Assembly (NCBI GenBank): GCA_017412055.1
Contig: JAFQOW010000005.1
Span: 1 to 64,000, forward strand
Origin: Lachnospiraceae bacterium
GTDB lineage: Bacteria > Bacillota > Clostridia > Lachnospirales > Lachnospiraceae
DNA: 64,000 nucleotides
Reading direction: 5' to 3'
Each line of letters starts with the position of its first letter. Position 1 is the first letter of the stretch. The notes beneath the pieces are model-generated. The model worked only from the letters and a program-made list of their open reading frames with translations. It searched no databases and had not been told where the DNA came from. A program made the position numbers and the translations under genes. Positions 34,006-44,721 of this stretch are shown in pieces.

Positions 34006-34596
34006 ATGAAGCAATTAATTATTTCCGTTGGACGTGAATTCGGAAGTGGCGGACATGAAATCGCCGAAAAACTTGCAAAACTTTACGAATTACCAATTTA
34101 CGATCACAACCTACTTAGAGAATTAGCCGCTGAAAAAAATTTAGACCATGATGCTCTAGCAGAGTTCGACGAAACTAAACGTAAGAAAGGTCTTTTTAGA
34201 ACTGTTCGTGGCATGAATAGCAGCCCTGCATACAACGTTGCTCAGCTTCAGTTTGAATTCCTTAAGAAAAAGGGTGAATCAGGTGAATCTTTTGTCGTAG
34301 TTGGTCGTTGTGCTGAAACAATTCTTAAGGATTATGACGGTATGATTTCTTTATTTATTTTAGCTGACAGAGCTGCAAAAACTGAACGTATTATGAAATT
34401 ATACAACAAAAGCGAAAAAGAAGCTTTAAGTATGATGAATACACATGATAAATATAGAAAACAGTATCACAATGAGCACTGCCCTGGCAAATGGGGTGAC
34501 TCTCGTAACTATGAATTGTCAATTAACAGTAGTAAGCTCGGTGTAGATGAAACAGTAAAGATTATATCTGCATATATTGACGCTCGTCGCCAGTAG
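34006..34596 (+). CDS. Cytidylate kinase-like protein (AAA_26 / Cmk-like)
   Basis: 196 residues with ISVGREFGSGGHEIAEKLAK (about 5-24), the modified P-loop of the cytidylate-kinase-like family, then GRCAETILKD and ILADRAAKTERIMKLYNKSE in the lid region. Relatives are often fused to, or encoded beside, transporters, in keeping with this gene's place after the ArsB/NhaD gene. Nucleoside-monophosphate kinase activity is the expected but unproven function. Good AGGAGG ribosome site. Confidence 0.82.
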   Translation: MKQLIISVGREFGSGGHEIAEKLAKLYELPIYDHNLLRELAAEKNLDHDALAEFDETKRKKGLFRTVRGMNSSPAYNVAQLQFEFLKKKGESGESFVVVGRCAETILKDYDGMISLFILADRAAKTERIMKLYNKSEKEALSMMNTHDKYRKQYHNEHCPGKWGDSRNYELSINSSKLGVDETVKIISAYIDARRQ

Positions 34597-34610
34597 TGTA
34601 ATAGAACAAA

Positions 34611-34650
34611 AATGCCATAGCCTACAAAATTAAATGTAAGCTATGGCATT
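34611..34650. terminator. Bidirectional intrinsic terminator
   Basis: AATGCCATAGCCTACA and TGTAAGCTATGGCATT form a 16-bp stem (one mismatch) between the convergent kinase-like and CapA genes, with T-rich flanks on both sides. Confidence 0.85.
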
Positions 34651-34681
34651 AGTTTTATATAATTTATCTACTTATTATAGT

Positions 34682-35866
34682 TTATTCCTTACTATAAACA
34701 ACACCATTTTCATCTATATCCACATTTATAGATATCTCCTCTAGATAATTATACACTCTATTTTTCTCGCTTTCTTCAGTAAAAATCGTAGTCCTTCCAT
34801 CATCCTGCATAGCAGGCACAACTGAAAGCTCCACATTAGAGCCATTAATATCTCCATGTATTCTAACATTTAAAAGCATAGTATCTTCATAATATTCATC
34901 AAACCAAAAATTACCCAGACTATATACTATAGGTTTTCCCTTATAATATTCCATGCCCTGTAAACAATGAGAATGAGAGCCTATGACCATATCCGCTCCT
35001 GCATCTATATACTGCTTACCCGTATCAAGCTGCGCCTGTTCAAGAACCGTGCTTCTCTCGGTTCCCCAATGAACACATGCCACAACAAAGTCCGCATTTG
35101 CACGAGCTTCCTTTATCACTTGAATAAATAATGTCGGGTCATAGCATCGAAGTATACCTGGAGCTTTGTCTGTAGCCTGAGGTGTCATCTTATTTTTTTC
35201 AGCTCTAGAAGCTGCCACAAAAGCAACTGTTTTCCCATCAAGCACTACATATACAGGCTTCATAGCCTCCTCAAGGTTAGCTCCTGCTCCAAAATATTTA
35301 ATTCCTGCATCTTTTATAGTAGTAAGTGTATCTAACATAGCTTCCTTTCCATAATCGTATACATGATTATTGGCAAGCAACGCCAAATCCACTCCCATTT
35401 CTTTCAAATATTTAACTCTGTCAGGATGAGCTCTAAATGTCCACATTTTACCTTTTAACGGTGCACCACCAGTACTATAAGTAAATTCGTTATTTATGCA
35501 GGTATAATCTGCATTGTTCATAATATCTAATAATTCCTTAGATATACAATCCTTCAAGCCATTTGCAGACTTATCAAGGTTATTGGTGGTTATTTCCTTC
35601 TCAGCCAGTAAAACGTCTCCAGCAAAACACATAGTGAAATCAAATTCTTTTAAATCAATGGTTGTAGGCTCTTCTGTGGTATTTTCCTCCGTCGACACTT
35701 CAGGCACACTTTCCTTATCCGTTGTCTGTGAGCCTGCTATAGTATCAGTATCTACAATGATAATATTTGATTCATTTCCAGTAGCTGATTCACTTTGGCT
35801 ACCTCTACACCCTACAAAAATTACCATTGAAATAAAAATCGCTATTATTATTTTATATTTCCTCAT
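34682..35866 (-). CDS. CapA-family (poly-gamma-glutamate type) lipoprotein
   Basis: 394 residues. The N-terminal lipoprotein signal ends VIFVGC (Cys at 20), followed by a Ser/Thr/Glu-rich linker. The CapA domain (about 75-370) has FDFTMCFAGDVLLAEKEITT, ALLANNHVYDYGKEAMLDTL, FVVACVHWGTE, VIGSHSHCLQGMEYYKGKPI and YSLGNFWFDEYY, a calcineurin-like metallophosphatase pattern with its Asp, Asn-His and His ligands. CapA proteins act in capsule or exopolymer synthesis outside the membrane. Gene stands alone here. Confidence 0.88.
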   Translation of the reverse strand: MRKYKIIIAIFISMVIFVGCRGSQSESATGNESNIIIVDTDTIAGSQTTDKESVPEVSTEENTTEEPTTIDLKEFDFTMCFAGDVLLAEKEITTNNLDKSANGLKDCISKELLDIMNNADYTCINNEFTYSTGGAPLKGKMWTFRAHPDRVKYLKEMGVDLALLANNHVYDYGKEAMLDTLTTIKDAGIKYFGAGANLEEAMKPVYVVLDGKTVAFVAASRAEKNKMTPQATDKAPGILRCYDPTLFIQVIKEARANADFVVACVHWGTERSTVLEQAQLDTGKQYIDAGADMVIGSHSHCLQGMEYYKGKPIVYSLGNFWFDEYYEDTMLLNVRIHGDINGSNVELSVVPAMQDDGRTTIFTEESEKNRVYNYLEEISINVDIDENGVVYSKE

Positions 35867-35901
35867 TAGTCTCCTCCAGTAAAAAAAGTCTAATTTTATC
35901 C

Positions 35902-38748
35902 TTACTCTAAATATTTCTTCACAAATTTACCTGTGTAAGACTTAGGATTTTTCGCAACCTCTTCAGGCGTACCCGTAGCGACTACTGTTCCGCCCATATC
36001 TCCACCTTCAGGTCCTATATCGATAATATAATCAGCAACCTTTATCACATCTAAATTATGCTCAATGACAACCACTGTATTGCCGTTCTCAGTTAATCTC
36101 TTAAGAATATCTACAAGCTTATGAACATCAGCAAAATGCAATCCTGTCGTCGGCTCATCTAAAATATAAATAGTCTTACCAGTATCTCTCTTACTTAATT
36201 CTGTGGCCAGCTTTACTCTCTGGGCTTCTCCACCAGATAATGTGGTGGATGGCTGTCCTAACCTAATGTATGATAGTCCAACATCATTAAGGGTTGATAT
36301 TTTTCTATATATAGACGGCTGATTTTCAAAGAATCGCGTTGCCTCTTCCACTGTCATATTTAAGACATCATAAATACTTTTTCCTCTATACTTTACTTCA
36401 AGAGTTTCTCTGTTATATCTTTTTCCCTGACAAACCTCACAAGGCACATACACATCCGGTAAGAAATGCATCTCAATTTTTATAATTCCATCGCCAGCAC
36501 AAGCCTCACATCTTCCCCCCTTTGCATTGAAGCTAAATCTTCCTTTCTTATATCCTCTAGCCTTAGCCTCTGCTGTTGCCGCAAATAAATCCCTTATCTG
36601 ATCAAATACACCTGTATAAGTGGCAGGATTCGACCTAGGTGTACGGCCTATAGGTGACTGGTCTATATCTATAACCTTATCAAGCTGTTCTATACCTTTT
36701 ATATCCTTATGTGCACCAGAAATAGTCTTCGCTCGATTTAACTTTCTAGCTAATGTTTTATATAATATTTCATTTACAAGAGAGCTCTTTCCAGAACCAG
36801 ATACACCTGTTACACAAGTCATAATTCCTAGTGGAATATCCACATCTATATTTTTAAGATTATTCTGCGTTGCACCTAACACTTTAAGATATCCTGTAGG
36901 TTTCTTTCTCTCCTTTGGTACTGGCACCTTCATCTTACCACTAAGATATGCTCCTGTGATAGATTTTGGATTCTTCATAATTTCCTTAGCTGTACCTTCG
37001 GCAATTACTTCACCACCATGCTCTCCAGCTCCTGGCCCAATATCCACAATATAGTCTGCGGCAAGCATAGTGTCCTCATCATGCTCTACTACGATAAGAC
37101 TGTTTCCCAAATCTCTTAAATGCTTAAGTGTGCCAAGCAGCTTATCATTGTCTCTTTGGTGAAGACCGATACTTGGCTCATCTAATATATATGTCACACC
37201 TACAAGTCCAGAACCTATCTGGGTAGCAAGTCTAATTCTTTGAGCCTCTCCACCAGAGAGGGATGCAGTCGCTCTAGTTAATGTAAGATAATCAAGTCCT
37301 ACATCATTAAGAAATCCAACCCTTGCTTTTATCTCCTTTATCACTTGCTCCCCAATGTATTTTTGTCTCTCTGAAAGATTCATCTCCTCCAGATAAACCT
37401 TTAGCTCTCTAACAGACATAGATGTAATCTCAAATATATTCTTATCAGATACAGTGACTGCCAATGAATCAGCTTTCAGTCTTTGCCCCTCACATTCGTG
37501 ACAAGGAGTGATGTTCATATACTCTTCATACTCTGCCTTAATCATCTCAGAACCAGTTTCTCTATATCTACGCTCCATATTTTTTATAAGTCCTTCGAAA
37601 GCCACATCATAGACACCCACACCTCTCTGTCCCTTGTAATGAACCTTCATTACATGACCTCTTGTTCCATTTATAATAAGGTCTTTTGCATCTTCACCTA
37701 ATTCATCAAACGGTGTGTCTAAGCTAAAATTAAAATCCTTTGCCATAGCTTCCAAAATAGCATGAGTATAGCTAGTCTTTTCACAGGAAGATTGCCAGCC
37801 CATACAAGAAATCGCACCCTCATTAATACTAAGACTTCTATCTGGTATCATAAGTTCAGGCGAAAATTCCATCTTATACCCAAGACCTGCACATACAGGA
37901 CATGCACCAAAAGGATTATTAAAAGAAAAGCTTCTTGGCTCGATTTCACTGATACTTACACCACAGTCTGGACACGCAAAACTCATAGAAAAATTAATGG
38001 GTTCACCACCTATTACATCTACTATCATAAGTCCCTCTGCCAAGGACAATACATTTTCTATGGAATCTGTAAGACGCTTTTCCATGCCTTCCTTTACCAC
38101 AAGTCTATCTACTACTATTTCTATATTATGCTTAATATTTTTATCAAGAGTAATCTCCTCGCTTAACTCATAGAGATTGCCATCCACCAACACTCTTACA
38201 TAGCCTGCTTTCTTAGCCTGCTCTAGAACCTTTTCATGTCGTCCTTTCTTCCCTCTTACCACAGGCGCCAACAGCTGTATCTTTGTTCCATTTTCAAGGG
38301 ACATAATGCTGTCAACCATCTGGTCTACACTCTGCTTCTTAATCTCCTTACCACATTTAGGACAATGAGGTATACCTATACGAGCATATAACAATCTAAA
38401 ATAATCATAAATCTCTGTAACCGTTCCCACTGTAGAACGAGGGTTTCTGTTTGTAGACTTCTGGTCAATGGAAATCGCAGGGGATAATCCTTCAATACTG
38501 TCTACATTAGGCTTTTCCATCTGCCCTAAAAACTGTCTTGCATAGGAAGATAACGACTCCATATATCTTCTCTGACCTTCTGCATATATAGTATCAAAGG
38601 CTAGAGATGACTTTCCTGAGCCTGACAAGCCTGTCAAAACTACGAATTTATTTCTGGGAATATCTAAATTGACATGCTTAAGGTTATGCTCTGCGCCACC
38701 TCTAATCTTTATAAAACCATCTTTATCTTTACTATTTTTCTTATCCAT
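35902..38748 (-). CDS. uvrA: UvrA, excinuclease ABC subunit A
   Basis: 948 residues from ATG 38748 (AAGGAAAGAG upstream; an upstream TTG would add 11 residues). Two ABC ATPase modules, each with a Walker A ([20 protein letters not shown]) and a signature (LSGGEAQR in both), and zinc-binding Cys pairs (CPKCG; CPDC...CPVC; CEAC...CEVC). UvrA scans DNA for bulky damage and loads UvrB. Follows uvrB by 60 bp, so the order is uvrB-uvrA as in many Firmicutes. Confidence 0.97.
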   Translation of the reverse strand: MDKKNSKDKDGFIKIRGGAEHNLKHVNLDIPRNKFVVLTGLSGSGKSSLAFDTIYAEGQRRYMESLSSYARQFLGQMEKPNVDSIEGLSPAISIDQKSTNRNPRSTVGTVTEIYDYFRLLYARIGIPHCPKCGKEIKKQSVDQMVDSIMSLENGTKIQLLAPVVRGKKGRHEKVLEQAKKAGYVRVLVDGNLYELSEEITLDKNIKHNIEIVVDRLVVKEGMEKRLTDSIENVLSLAEGLMIVDVIGGEPINFSMSFACPDCGVSISEIEPRSFSFNNPFGACPVCAGLGYKMEFSPELMIPDRSLSINEGAISCMGWQSSCEKTSYTHAILEAMAKDFNFSLDTPFDELGEDAKDLIINGTRGHVMKVHYKGQRGVGVYDVAFEGLIKNMERRYRETGSEMIKAEYEEYMNITPCHECEGQRLKADSLAVTVSDKNIFEITSMSVRELKVYLEEMNLSERQKYIGEQVIKEIKARVGFLNDVGLDYLTLTRATASLSGGEAQRIRLATQIGSGLVGVTYILDEPSIGLHQRDNDKLLGTLKHLRDLGNSLIVVEHDEDTMLAADYIVDIGPGAGEHGGEVIAEGTAKEIMKNPKSITGAYLSGKMKVPVPKERKKPTGYLKVLGATQNNLKNIDVDIPLGIMTCVTGVSGSGKSSLVNEILYKTLARKLNRAKTISGAHKDIKGIEQLDKVIDIDQSPIGRTPRSNPATYTGVFDQIRDLFAATAEAKARGYKKGRFSFNAKGGRCEACAGDGIIKIEMHFLPDVYVPCEVCQGKRYNRETLEVKYRGKSIYDVLNMTVEEATRFFENQPSIYRKISTLNDVGLSYIRLGQPSTTLSGGEAQRVKLATELSKRDTGKTIYILDEPTTGLHFADVHKLVDILKRLTENGNTVVVIEHNLDVIKVADYIIDIGPEGGDMGGTVVATGTPEEVAKNPKSYTGKFVKKYLE

Positions 38749-38808
38749 AATATTATCTCTTTCCTTTATTCTGGTTAACAATTCCTCTATCTAGAAGGAC
38801 CTGTAACC

Positions 38809-40788
38809 TTAATCGCTTAGCAGCTTCTTTAATTCAAGCATCTTGTCTCTAAGCTCTGCTGCCGCCTCAAAGTTAAGCTCTGCCGCCGCCTTTTGCATCT
38901 GTTTTTGAACCTTGCCTATAAGCTTAATAAGTTCCTCTCTATCCATAGATTCTGGATCCTTTTCAAGCTTATCAACCGTCTCCACAGCCTTCTTAGTTAT
39001 ACTAATCAAATCCCTCACGGCCTTCTTAATAGTAGTTGGCGTAATACCATGCTCTTCATTATACTTCTCTTGAATAGCACGTCTTCTATTAGTTTCATCA
39101 ATAGCACCTCTCATTGAATCTGTAATAGTATCAGCATACATTATAACTCGTCCTTCTGCATTTCTGGCCGCACGACCTACTGTCTGTATAAGAGATGTCT
39201 CACTACGAAGGAAACCCTCCTTATCAGCATCAATAATCGCTACCAATGAAATCTCTGGAATATCTAGTCCCTCTCTGAGGAGATTGATTCCCACAAGAAC
39301 ATCAAACACGTCAAGACGCATATCTCTTATAATCTCAGTTCTTTCCAATGTGTCTATGTCTGCATGGAGGTATCTTACCCTGATACCCACATCCTTCATA
39401 TATTCTGTCAAATCTTCTGCCATTCGCTTAGTAAGCGTCGTAACTAAAACCTTATTCTTCTTATCCGTTTCTTTTCTAATCTCACTTATCAAATCATCAA
39501 TCTGACCTTCTGTCTTTCGCACATCTATAAGTGGGTCTAGAAGTCCTGTCGGTCTGATAATCTGTTCCGCTCTTAAAAGCTCATGGTCACCCTCATATAC
39601 ATTAGGTGTAGCCGACACAAACAGCATCTGGTCAATTTTACTTTCAAACTCCTCAAAATTAAGAGGTCTATTATCTTTTGCAGAAGGCAATCTAAAACCA
39701 TAATCCACTAATGTAGTCTTTCTCGACTGATCACCTGCATACATACCCCTAATCTGCGGAACCGTAATATGAGACTCATCTACAATAATCAAAAAGTCAT
39801 CATAAAAATAATCCATAAGGGTATGAGGGGTAGCCCCTGGTGTAAGCCCCGCCAGATGCCTAGAATAATTCTCAATTCCCGAGCAAAATCCAGTTTCCCT
39901 CATCATCTCCACATCAAAATTCGTTCTCTCGCTTATACGCTGTGCCTCAAGAAGCTTATCCTCACTCTTAAAATAAGAAACTCTCTCTTCAAGCTCTTTC
40001 TCAATACTTTTTGCTGCCAATTCTATCTTTTCCTGGGGTACAACATAGTGAGATGCAGGAAATATTGCAATGTGCTCAAGCCTGCTTTTTATCTCGCCAG
40101 TGAGAACATCCACTTCTGTTATTCGATCTATTTCGTCACCGAAAAACTCAACCCTGATTGCCAAATCACTGAAATTTGCAGGAATAATTTCAACCACATC
40201 ACCTCTAACTCTGAAGGTACCACGTTTAAAATCCATCTCATTCCTATCATATTGAATATCAATCAGTTCACGTATAACCTGATCCCTGTCCTTAATCATA
40301 CCAGGGCGCAACGAAATCATCATATTCTTATAATCCACCGGGCTTCCAAGTCCATAAATACAAGACACACTGGATATAACGATTACATCCTTTCTCTCCA
40401 CTAAAGATGCTGTCGCTGAAAGTCGCAGCTTATCAATCTCTTCGTTAATAGATGAATCCTTCTCTATATAAGTATCAGTAGAAGGTACATATGCTTCAGG
40501 CTGATAATAATCATAGTATGACACAAAATACTCCACTGCATTCTCTGGGAAAAATTCCTTAAACTCACTGTATAGCTGTGCTGCTAATGTCTTATTATGT
40601 GCGATAATAAGAGTAGGCTTATTCAACTTCTCAATTATATTTGCCATAGTAAATGTCTTACCAGAACCAGTTACACCAAGTAATGTTTGAAACTGGTTAC
40701 CTTCCTTAAAACCATTAACCAATGTTTCAATGGCCTGTGGCTGGTCACCTGTCGGCTTATATTCTGAATGTAAAATAAATTTATCCAT
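38809..40788 (-). CDS. uvrB: UvrB, excinuclease ABC subunit B
   Basis: 659 residues, normal length. Walker [17 protein letters not shown] near the N-terminus, the damage-contacting beta-hairpin region ([20 protein letters not shown]), helicase motifs DESH and [12 protein letters not shown], and a C-terminal UVR (UvrC-binding) helix pair [20 protein letters not shown]. UvrB verifies the lesion after UvrA and recruits UvrC. Ribosome site AGGAGG. A LexA-box-like site lies 70 bp upstream. Confidence 0.97.
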   Translation of the reverse strand: MDKFILHSEYKPTGDQPQAIETLVNGFKEGNQFQTLLGVTGSGKTFTMANIIEKLNKPTLIIAHNKTLAAQLYSEFKEFFPENAVEYFVSYYDYYQPEAYVPSTDTYIEKDSSINEEIDKLRLSATASLVERKDVIVISSVSCIYGLGSPVDYKNMMISLRPGMIKDRDQVIRELIDIQYDRNEMDFKRGTFRVRGDVVEIIPANFSDLAIRVEFFGDEIDRITEVDVLTGEIKSRLEHIAIFPASHYVVPQEKIELAAKSIEKELEERVSYFKSEDKLLEAQRISERTNFDVEMMRETGFCSGIENYSRHLAGLTPGATPHTLMDYFYDDFLIIVDESHITVPQIRGMYAGDQSRKTTLVDYGFRLPSAKDNRPLNFEEFESKIDQMLFVSATPNVYEGDHELLRAEQIIRPTGLLDPLIDVRKTEGQIDDLISEIRKETDKKNKVLVTTLTKRMAEDLTEYMKDVGIRVRYLHADIDTLERTEIIRDMRLDVFDVLVGINLLREGLDIPEISLVAIIDADKEGFLRSETSLIQTVGRAARNAEGRVIMYADTITDSMRGAIDETNRRRAIQEKYNEEHGITPTTIKKAVRDLISITKKAVETVDKLEKDPESMDREELIKLIGKVQKQMQKAAAELNFEAAAELRDKMLELKKLLSD

Positions 40789-40847
40789 GCCAATTCCTCC
40801 TACATCTTATCATCTACTAATATGTAATCTATTATAACAGAATATAT

Positions 40848-40889
40848 AAAAAAAGTACAGAACAAATGTTCTTTATTCTGTACTTTTTT
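40848..40889. promoter_or_regulatory. SOS-box-like site inside a symmetric hairpin upstream of uvrB
   Basis: GAAC-AAAT-GTTC at 40860-40871 matches the Gram-positive LexA box core (GAACN4GTTC). It sits within a longer palindrome AAGTACAGAA...TTCTGTACTT with A and T runs outside, which also looks like a bidirectional terminator. On the minus strand a TATAAT box lies about 40 bp further toward uvrB. Confidence 0.6.
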
Positions 40890-40911
40890 CTTAACCTGTG
40901 ATAAACTTATG

Positions 40912-40962
40912 TAATAAGATTCCATTGTCAAAAGGTCATTAACCACATGTGCTTGCACATAA
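40912..40962. repeat. Dispersed 51-bp repeat, copy 1
   Basis: 51 bp beginning TAATAAGATTCCATTGTCA and ending GCTTGCACATAA; matches 62665-62715 with three mismatches. Unlike copy 2 it is not followed by the complementary arm. Confidence 0.75.
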
Positions 40963-41054
40963 CAATCCGTAGAATCTGGCTTAAGGGGTTTTTACACCTT
41001 AAGTATAATAATATCAAAGCCCACAAAATAGTATTTTAAACAAGGAGAATTACT

Positions 41055-41834
41055 ATGGTCGAAATGTCACCTATTGAAAAATTTTATAATAAATTTAACG
41101 AGGAAAAACGTCTTAATTCAAGGCACGGACAAGTAGAATTTATAACATCTATGAAATATATACACAAATATCTAGAAGGAAAAGATAATCCAAAGATTCT
41201 TGATGTAGGCGCAGGCACCGGCCGCTACTCTGTAGCCCTGGCAAATGAAGGATATGATGTGACAGCAGTGGAGCTTGTCAACTATAACTTAGGCATTCTA
41301 AAGAAAAAAGGGAGCTCCGTGAAAGCCTATAAAGGAAATGCCATGAATCTTAAGCGCTTTGAAGATAAGAGTTTTGACCTTGTTATGATTTTTGGACCTA
41401 TGTATCATTTAGAAAAATTTGAAGATAGACTTAAGGCACTAAATGAAGCCAAAAGAGTTCTTAAAGATGACGGTGTCATCATCGTAGCATACATTATGAA
41501 TGACTATACTATCATTTTCCATGCCTTTGGCGAAAATGCCATCAATCAGTGCGTAGCAGAGGAACGCTTTACAAAAGATTTTCACTGTATATCCAAGGAA
41601 GGTGACATTTATCATTCAGTACGGCTAGAAGATATGGAAGAGCTTAACAAAGCTGCTGGTCTTACAAGAATACAAGTAGTAGCTGCTGATGGCCCAGCTA
41701 ATTACATTCGTCCAGTACTTAATAGCTTAGATGAAGAAGGCTTTAAACACTTTATAGAATACCACCTTGCAACATGCGAACGAATGGATATGATGGGTGC
41801 CACAGCTCACACAATCGATATATTAAGAAAATAA
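41055..41834 (+). CDS. Class I SAM-dependent methyltransferase
   Basis: 259 residues. Motif I ILDVGAGTGRYSVALANEGY, acidic motif II AVELVNYNLGILK, and FDLVMIFGPMYHLEKFEDRL with LNEAKRVLKDDGVIIVAYIM, a pattern of small-molecule methyltransferases (the MYHL motif is common in clostridial members). Good AAGGAG ribosome site. Stands alone between uvrB and the structured region at 41.9 kb. Substrate unknown. Confidence 0.85.
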   Translation: MVEMSPIEKFYNKFNEEKRLNSRHGQVEFITSMKYIHKYLEGKDNPKILDVGAGTGRYSVALANEGYDVTAVELVNYNLGILKKKGSSVKAYKGNAMNLKRFEDKSFDLVMIFGPMYHLEKFEDRLKALNEAKRVLKDDGVIIVAYIMNDYTIIFHAFGENAINQCVAEERFTKDFHCISKEGDIYHSVRLEDMEELNKAAGLTRIQVVAADGPANYIRPVLNSLDEEGFKHFIEYHLATCERMDMMGATAHTIDILRK

Positions 41835-41902
41835 TTATTCTCTGACAGAAATTATGATACGAATCATTATAATATTATTATTATAATAGTTTATATCTAA
41901 GA

Positions 41903-41968
41903 ACAAAGCGGACAAGTCCGCATCATCTCCCTAAATCCCTCTGTCTAGAGGGACTTGCTCCGCTTTGT
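41903..41968. other. Long hairpin, possible structured RNA or terminator
   Basis: ACAAAGCGGA and CAAGTCC (41903-41919) pair with GGACTTG and TCCGCTTTGT (41951-41968), 17 bp with one bulged C. The loop holds a second hairpin, CCCTCT...AGAGGG. It follows the methyltransferase gene by 70 bp. Lacks a T run, so not a plain terminator. Confidence 0.5.
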
Positions 41969-42035
41969 GAGCCGAGCACGGTCAGCGTTAGCTGACATAT
42001 TCTTCTCGTGCGAGTGCTCATCCTCGCGGAGCGTT

Positions 42036-42120
42036 TTTTATGATATAGGAAGTTCAGAGAACTTTCCTATATCATAAAATTAATTGAGTGACATTTAAAA
42101 TTTTCAAATGTCACTCAATT
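42036..42120. terminator. Two tandem hairpins between convergent genes
   Basis: First: TTTTATGATATAGGAA...TTCCTATATCATAAAA (42035-42079). Second: AATTGAGTGACATTT...AAATGTCACTCAATT (42082-42120), 15-bp perfect stem just after the S41 protease stop codon. Together they likely end transcription from both sides. Confidence 0.7.
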
Positions 42121-42123
42121 CTT

Positions 42124-43467
42124 TTATTGGCCAAGAATATGCTTTATGGCTTCCTCAAGCTGTGTATCATATTCTCTCTTTATATATCCATTTTCGTAAG
42201 CTTCTTCATCCTCTGAAAGCTCTACTATCTGATCTGGTGTTATTCCTTCACCATGTATGTTTCTTCCATTTGGTGTAAAATATGATGAAACTGTAAGCTT
42301 TACAGCTGTACCATCTCCCAATGGAATAATACTCTGTACGATACCCTTACCAAATGTCTGAGTTCCAATTATTTTACCTACGCCATAGTCCTGAATAGCA
42401 CCTGCAAATATCTCTGATGCACTGGCACTATTGCCATTTGTGAGAACTGCTATAGGCATATCTAAACACTCTTCATCAGAATACTCAGTTTCCTTATGGT
42501 CGTATTTATCTTCTGTGTAAACAATCTTACCTTTAGGCAGTATATCATCCAACATATCTACTACTATATCGTAAAGTCCGCCACCATTATCTCTCACATC
42601 AAAAATATAGCCTACACAATTGTCATTTTTTGCCTTCGCCATAGCTTTTGAAAACTCGTCATAAGTATCTTCATCAAAGCTCTCAATCTTAATATATGCT
42701 ATATTACCTTCAAGCAATTCATAAGTCGCAGTTTTAATATCTATAACCTTTCTTGTTACATCAAAAGCTAATTCCTCTTCCCCACGCAAAACCTTAATCT
42801 TTACTGTGGTTCCTTCCTCACCTCTGATGTAAGATACAGCTTCATTGATATCCATTCCTACAAAATCTATATCATCTGCTCCAAGAATGATATCGCCAGG
42901 ACGTAAGCCCGCCTCATAACCAGGGCAATCCTTATATGGATTTACCACTGTTATGGTCATAGTTTCCATATGCTGCTGAACTACCACGCCGATTCCACAG
43001 TAGCTGCCTGATGTGCTCTCCATCATAGCATCAAAGGACTCCTTATCATAATATACGGAATAAGGATCTCCTAGAGCTGCAACCATTCCTGCATAAAGAC
43101 CTTCCTCTATATTAGCAATATCGTCCTCGTAGTAATAATACTCTTCTATAAGTTTTTTAATATATTCAGCCTTATCAAAAACCTTATCTAAATCCATATC
43201 AGCGTTTTCTTCTGTAGCATCCTCCACAGTGGAACCATCTGAATTAAAACCTGCATTTTCAAGCATCTGCTTTTTATCATCTGTCTCAATATAATCCTTA
43301 TTGATTAAAATATTACCCACCAAAATAGCGATAAATATTGTAACCGCTATAGTTACACCTATAAGCATACCCTTAAAAAAGCTTTTATTATCCTCTACCT
43401 TTTGGTTCTGACCCCATGGATTCTTCAAATCCTCATTTTCCCATGGATTATTATAATTATTGTCCAT
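42124..43467 (-). CDS. S41-family C-terminal processing protease (CtpA-like)
   Basis: 447 residues. A cytoplasmic Asn/Trp-rich N-terminus precedes one transmembrane segment (FFKGMLIGVTIAVTIFIAIL); then a PDZ domain (about 145-225; YEAGLRPGDIILGADDIDFV) and the S41 serine-protease domain with the nucleophile in NGNSASASEIFAGA and the general-base Lys in TFGKGIVQSI. Such proteases trim exported proteins at the outer face of the membrane. The gene is last in the run ftsE-ftsX-M23-S41, so it probably works in cell-wall remodelling. Confidence 0.93.
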   Translation of the reverse strand: MDNNYNNPWENEDLKNPWGQNQKVEDNKSFFKGMLIGVTIAVTIFIAILVGNILINKDYIETDDKKQMLENAGFNSDGSTVEDATEENADMDLDKVFDKAEYIKKLIEEYYYYEDDIANIEEGLYAGMVAALGDPYSVYYDKESFDAMMESTSGSYCGIGVVVQQHMETMTITVVNPYKDCPGYEAGLRPGDIILGADDIDFVGMDINEAVSYIRGEEGTTVKIKVLRGEEELAFDVTRKVIDIKTATYELLEGNIAYIKIESFDEDTYDEFSKAMAKAKNDNCVGYIFDVRDNGGGLYDIVVDMLDDILPKGKIVYTEDKYDHKETEYSDEECLDMPIAVLTNGNSASASEIFAGAIQDYGVGKIIGTQTFGKGIVQSIIPLGDGTAVKLTVSSYFTPNGRNIHGEGITPDQIVELSEDEEAYENGYIKREYDTQLEEAIKHILGQ

Positions 43468-43503
43468 TATATATTATTTCCTTTCCCAAGCTACTATCTA
43501 CCC

Positions 43504-44697
43504 CTATGGTGCAACCCATTTCAATGGGTCCACATAACTTCCGTTCTTTCTGATACCAAAGTGAAGGTGATTTCCTGTAGAACGTCCTGTTGTACCTACA
43601 AGTCCTATTACATCTCCCTTTTTCACTGTATCGCCCTCACTTACAAGTCGCTTAGACATATGCATATACACTGTATAGATTTCGTTACCGTGGTCTATAC
43701 CTACCCAATTTCCAGCACTGTTACTGTAATACGACCACGCAACCTGACCATCGTAGGCAGCAACAATTTTTGTTCCTCTAGGTGCTGGAAGATCCACTCC
43801 GTTGTGATACTCTCTACCTGAACCACCAAATGGATTCGATCTATATCCAAAGTATGATGAAATTCTTGAATAACCTGGTAATGGCCATGTCATCTTTCCT
43901 CCATCATATGTAAGATTAAGCTGATTCTTAAGTGCTTCCTCTTTTCTCTTACGCTCTATCTCTTCCAATTCAGCTACAATAGCCTTCTGCGCCTTAAGCT
44001 CTGCCTGTAATTCCTTTTCAGCAGCTTCCTGCTCACTTATCTGGCTGTCAAATCCACTCATGCTTTCCTTCTTAGCTGCCATGAGCACTTCTGTAGCTTT
44101 TTGCTCTTCCTGTGTCTCTACAAGCAAAGCCTCTAGCTCCGCTTCCTTCGCCACAAGGCTTGCCTCTCTAGCATCTAATTGCTCCTTAGCCACCTTAAGT
44201 TTTTCCAATTGTGCTCTATCATATGCTGTAATCTGTGATAAATATTCTGCACGAGTGAGAAGCTCTCCCATATTTTCAGAGCCTAATATCATATCAAGAT
44301 ATGAGCTCTCTCCATTCTCATACATATATTTTATCCTCAGCTTCATAGTTGCATACTGGGCATTAACTTCAGCCTTTGCCTTAATAATGTCTAACTTTGT
44401 AGCTTCTATATCGGCCTTAGTTGTGTCAATATCGCGCTCCAATGTAAATATATTGTCTGTTAGCTGTGTTAACCTTACATCTAGCTCCTTTATATACGCT
44501 TCAGTATCACCCTTTAATTTTTCCAATTCCTTAAGATATTTTTGAGTATTCTTAAGCTCTTGTTGCATTTCCTGCTGTTTCTTTTTCTCTTCCTCAAGGC
44601 TTGCCGCATAATTCTGCTTTCCTAATGCCAATGAAACATAGAACACCACTGCGAATATAAGTAATACTCTTAATATGCCCTTTATTTTATTTTTCAT
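43504..44697 (-). CDS. Coiled-coil M23 peptidoglycan hydrolase (EnvC/PcsB-like)
   Basis: 397 residues from ATG 44697 (GGAGGAG upstream). Signal-type membrane start, a long coiled coil (about 30-260; repeated leucines, glutamates and alanines), then an M23/LytM domain with zinc ligands in YHNGVDLPAPRG (HxxxD) and the HLHFGIRKNG segment (HxH). FtsEX activates proteins of exactly this layout at the division site. It lies 25 bp after ftsX, and the catalytic residues look intact, so the product is likely an active hydrolase rather than a pure activator. Confidence 0.93.
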   Translation of the reverse strand: MKNKIKGILRVLLIFAVVFYVSLALGKQNYAASLEEEKKKQQEMQQELKNTQKYLKELEKLKGDTEAYIKELDVRLTQLTDNIFTLERDIDTTKADIEATKLDIIKAKAEVNAQYATMKLRIKYMYENGESSYLDMILGSENMGELLTRAEYLSQITAYDRAQLEKLKVAKEQLDAREASLVAKEAELEALLVETQEEQKATEVLMAAKKESMSGFDSQISEQEAAEKELQAELKAQKAIVAELEEIERKRKEEALKNQLNLTYDGGKMTWPLPGYSRISSYFGYRSNPFGGSGREYHNGVDLPAPRGTKIVAAYDGQVAWSYYSNSAGNWVGIDHGNEIYTVYMHMSKRLVSEGDTVKKGDVIGLVGTTGRSTGNHLHFGIRKNGSYVDPLKWVAP

Positions 44698-44721
44698 CTT
44701 AAGCTCCTCCATCATATGCGA

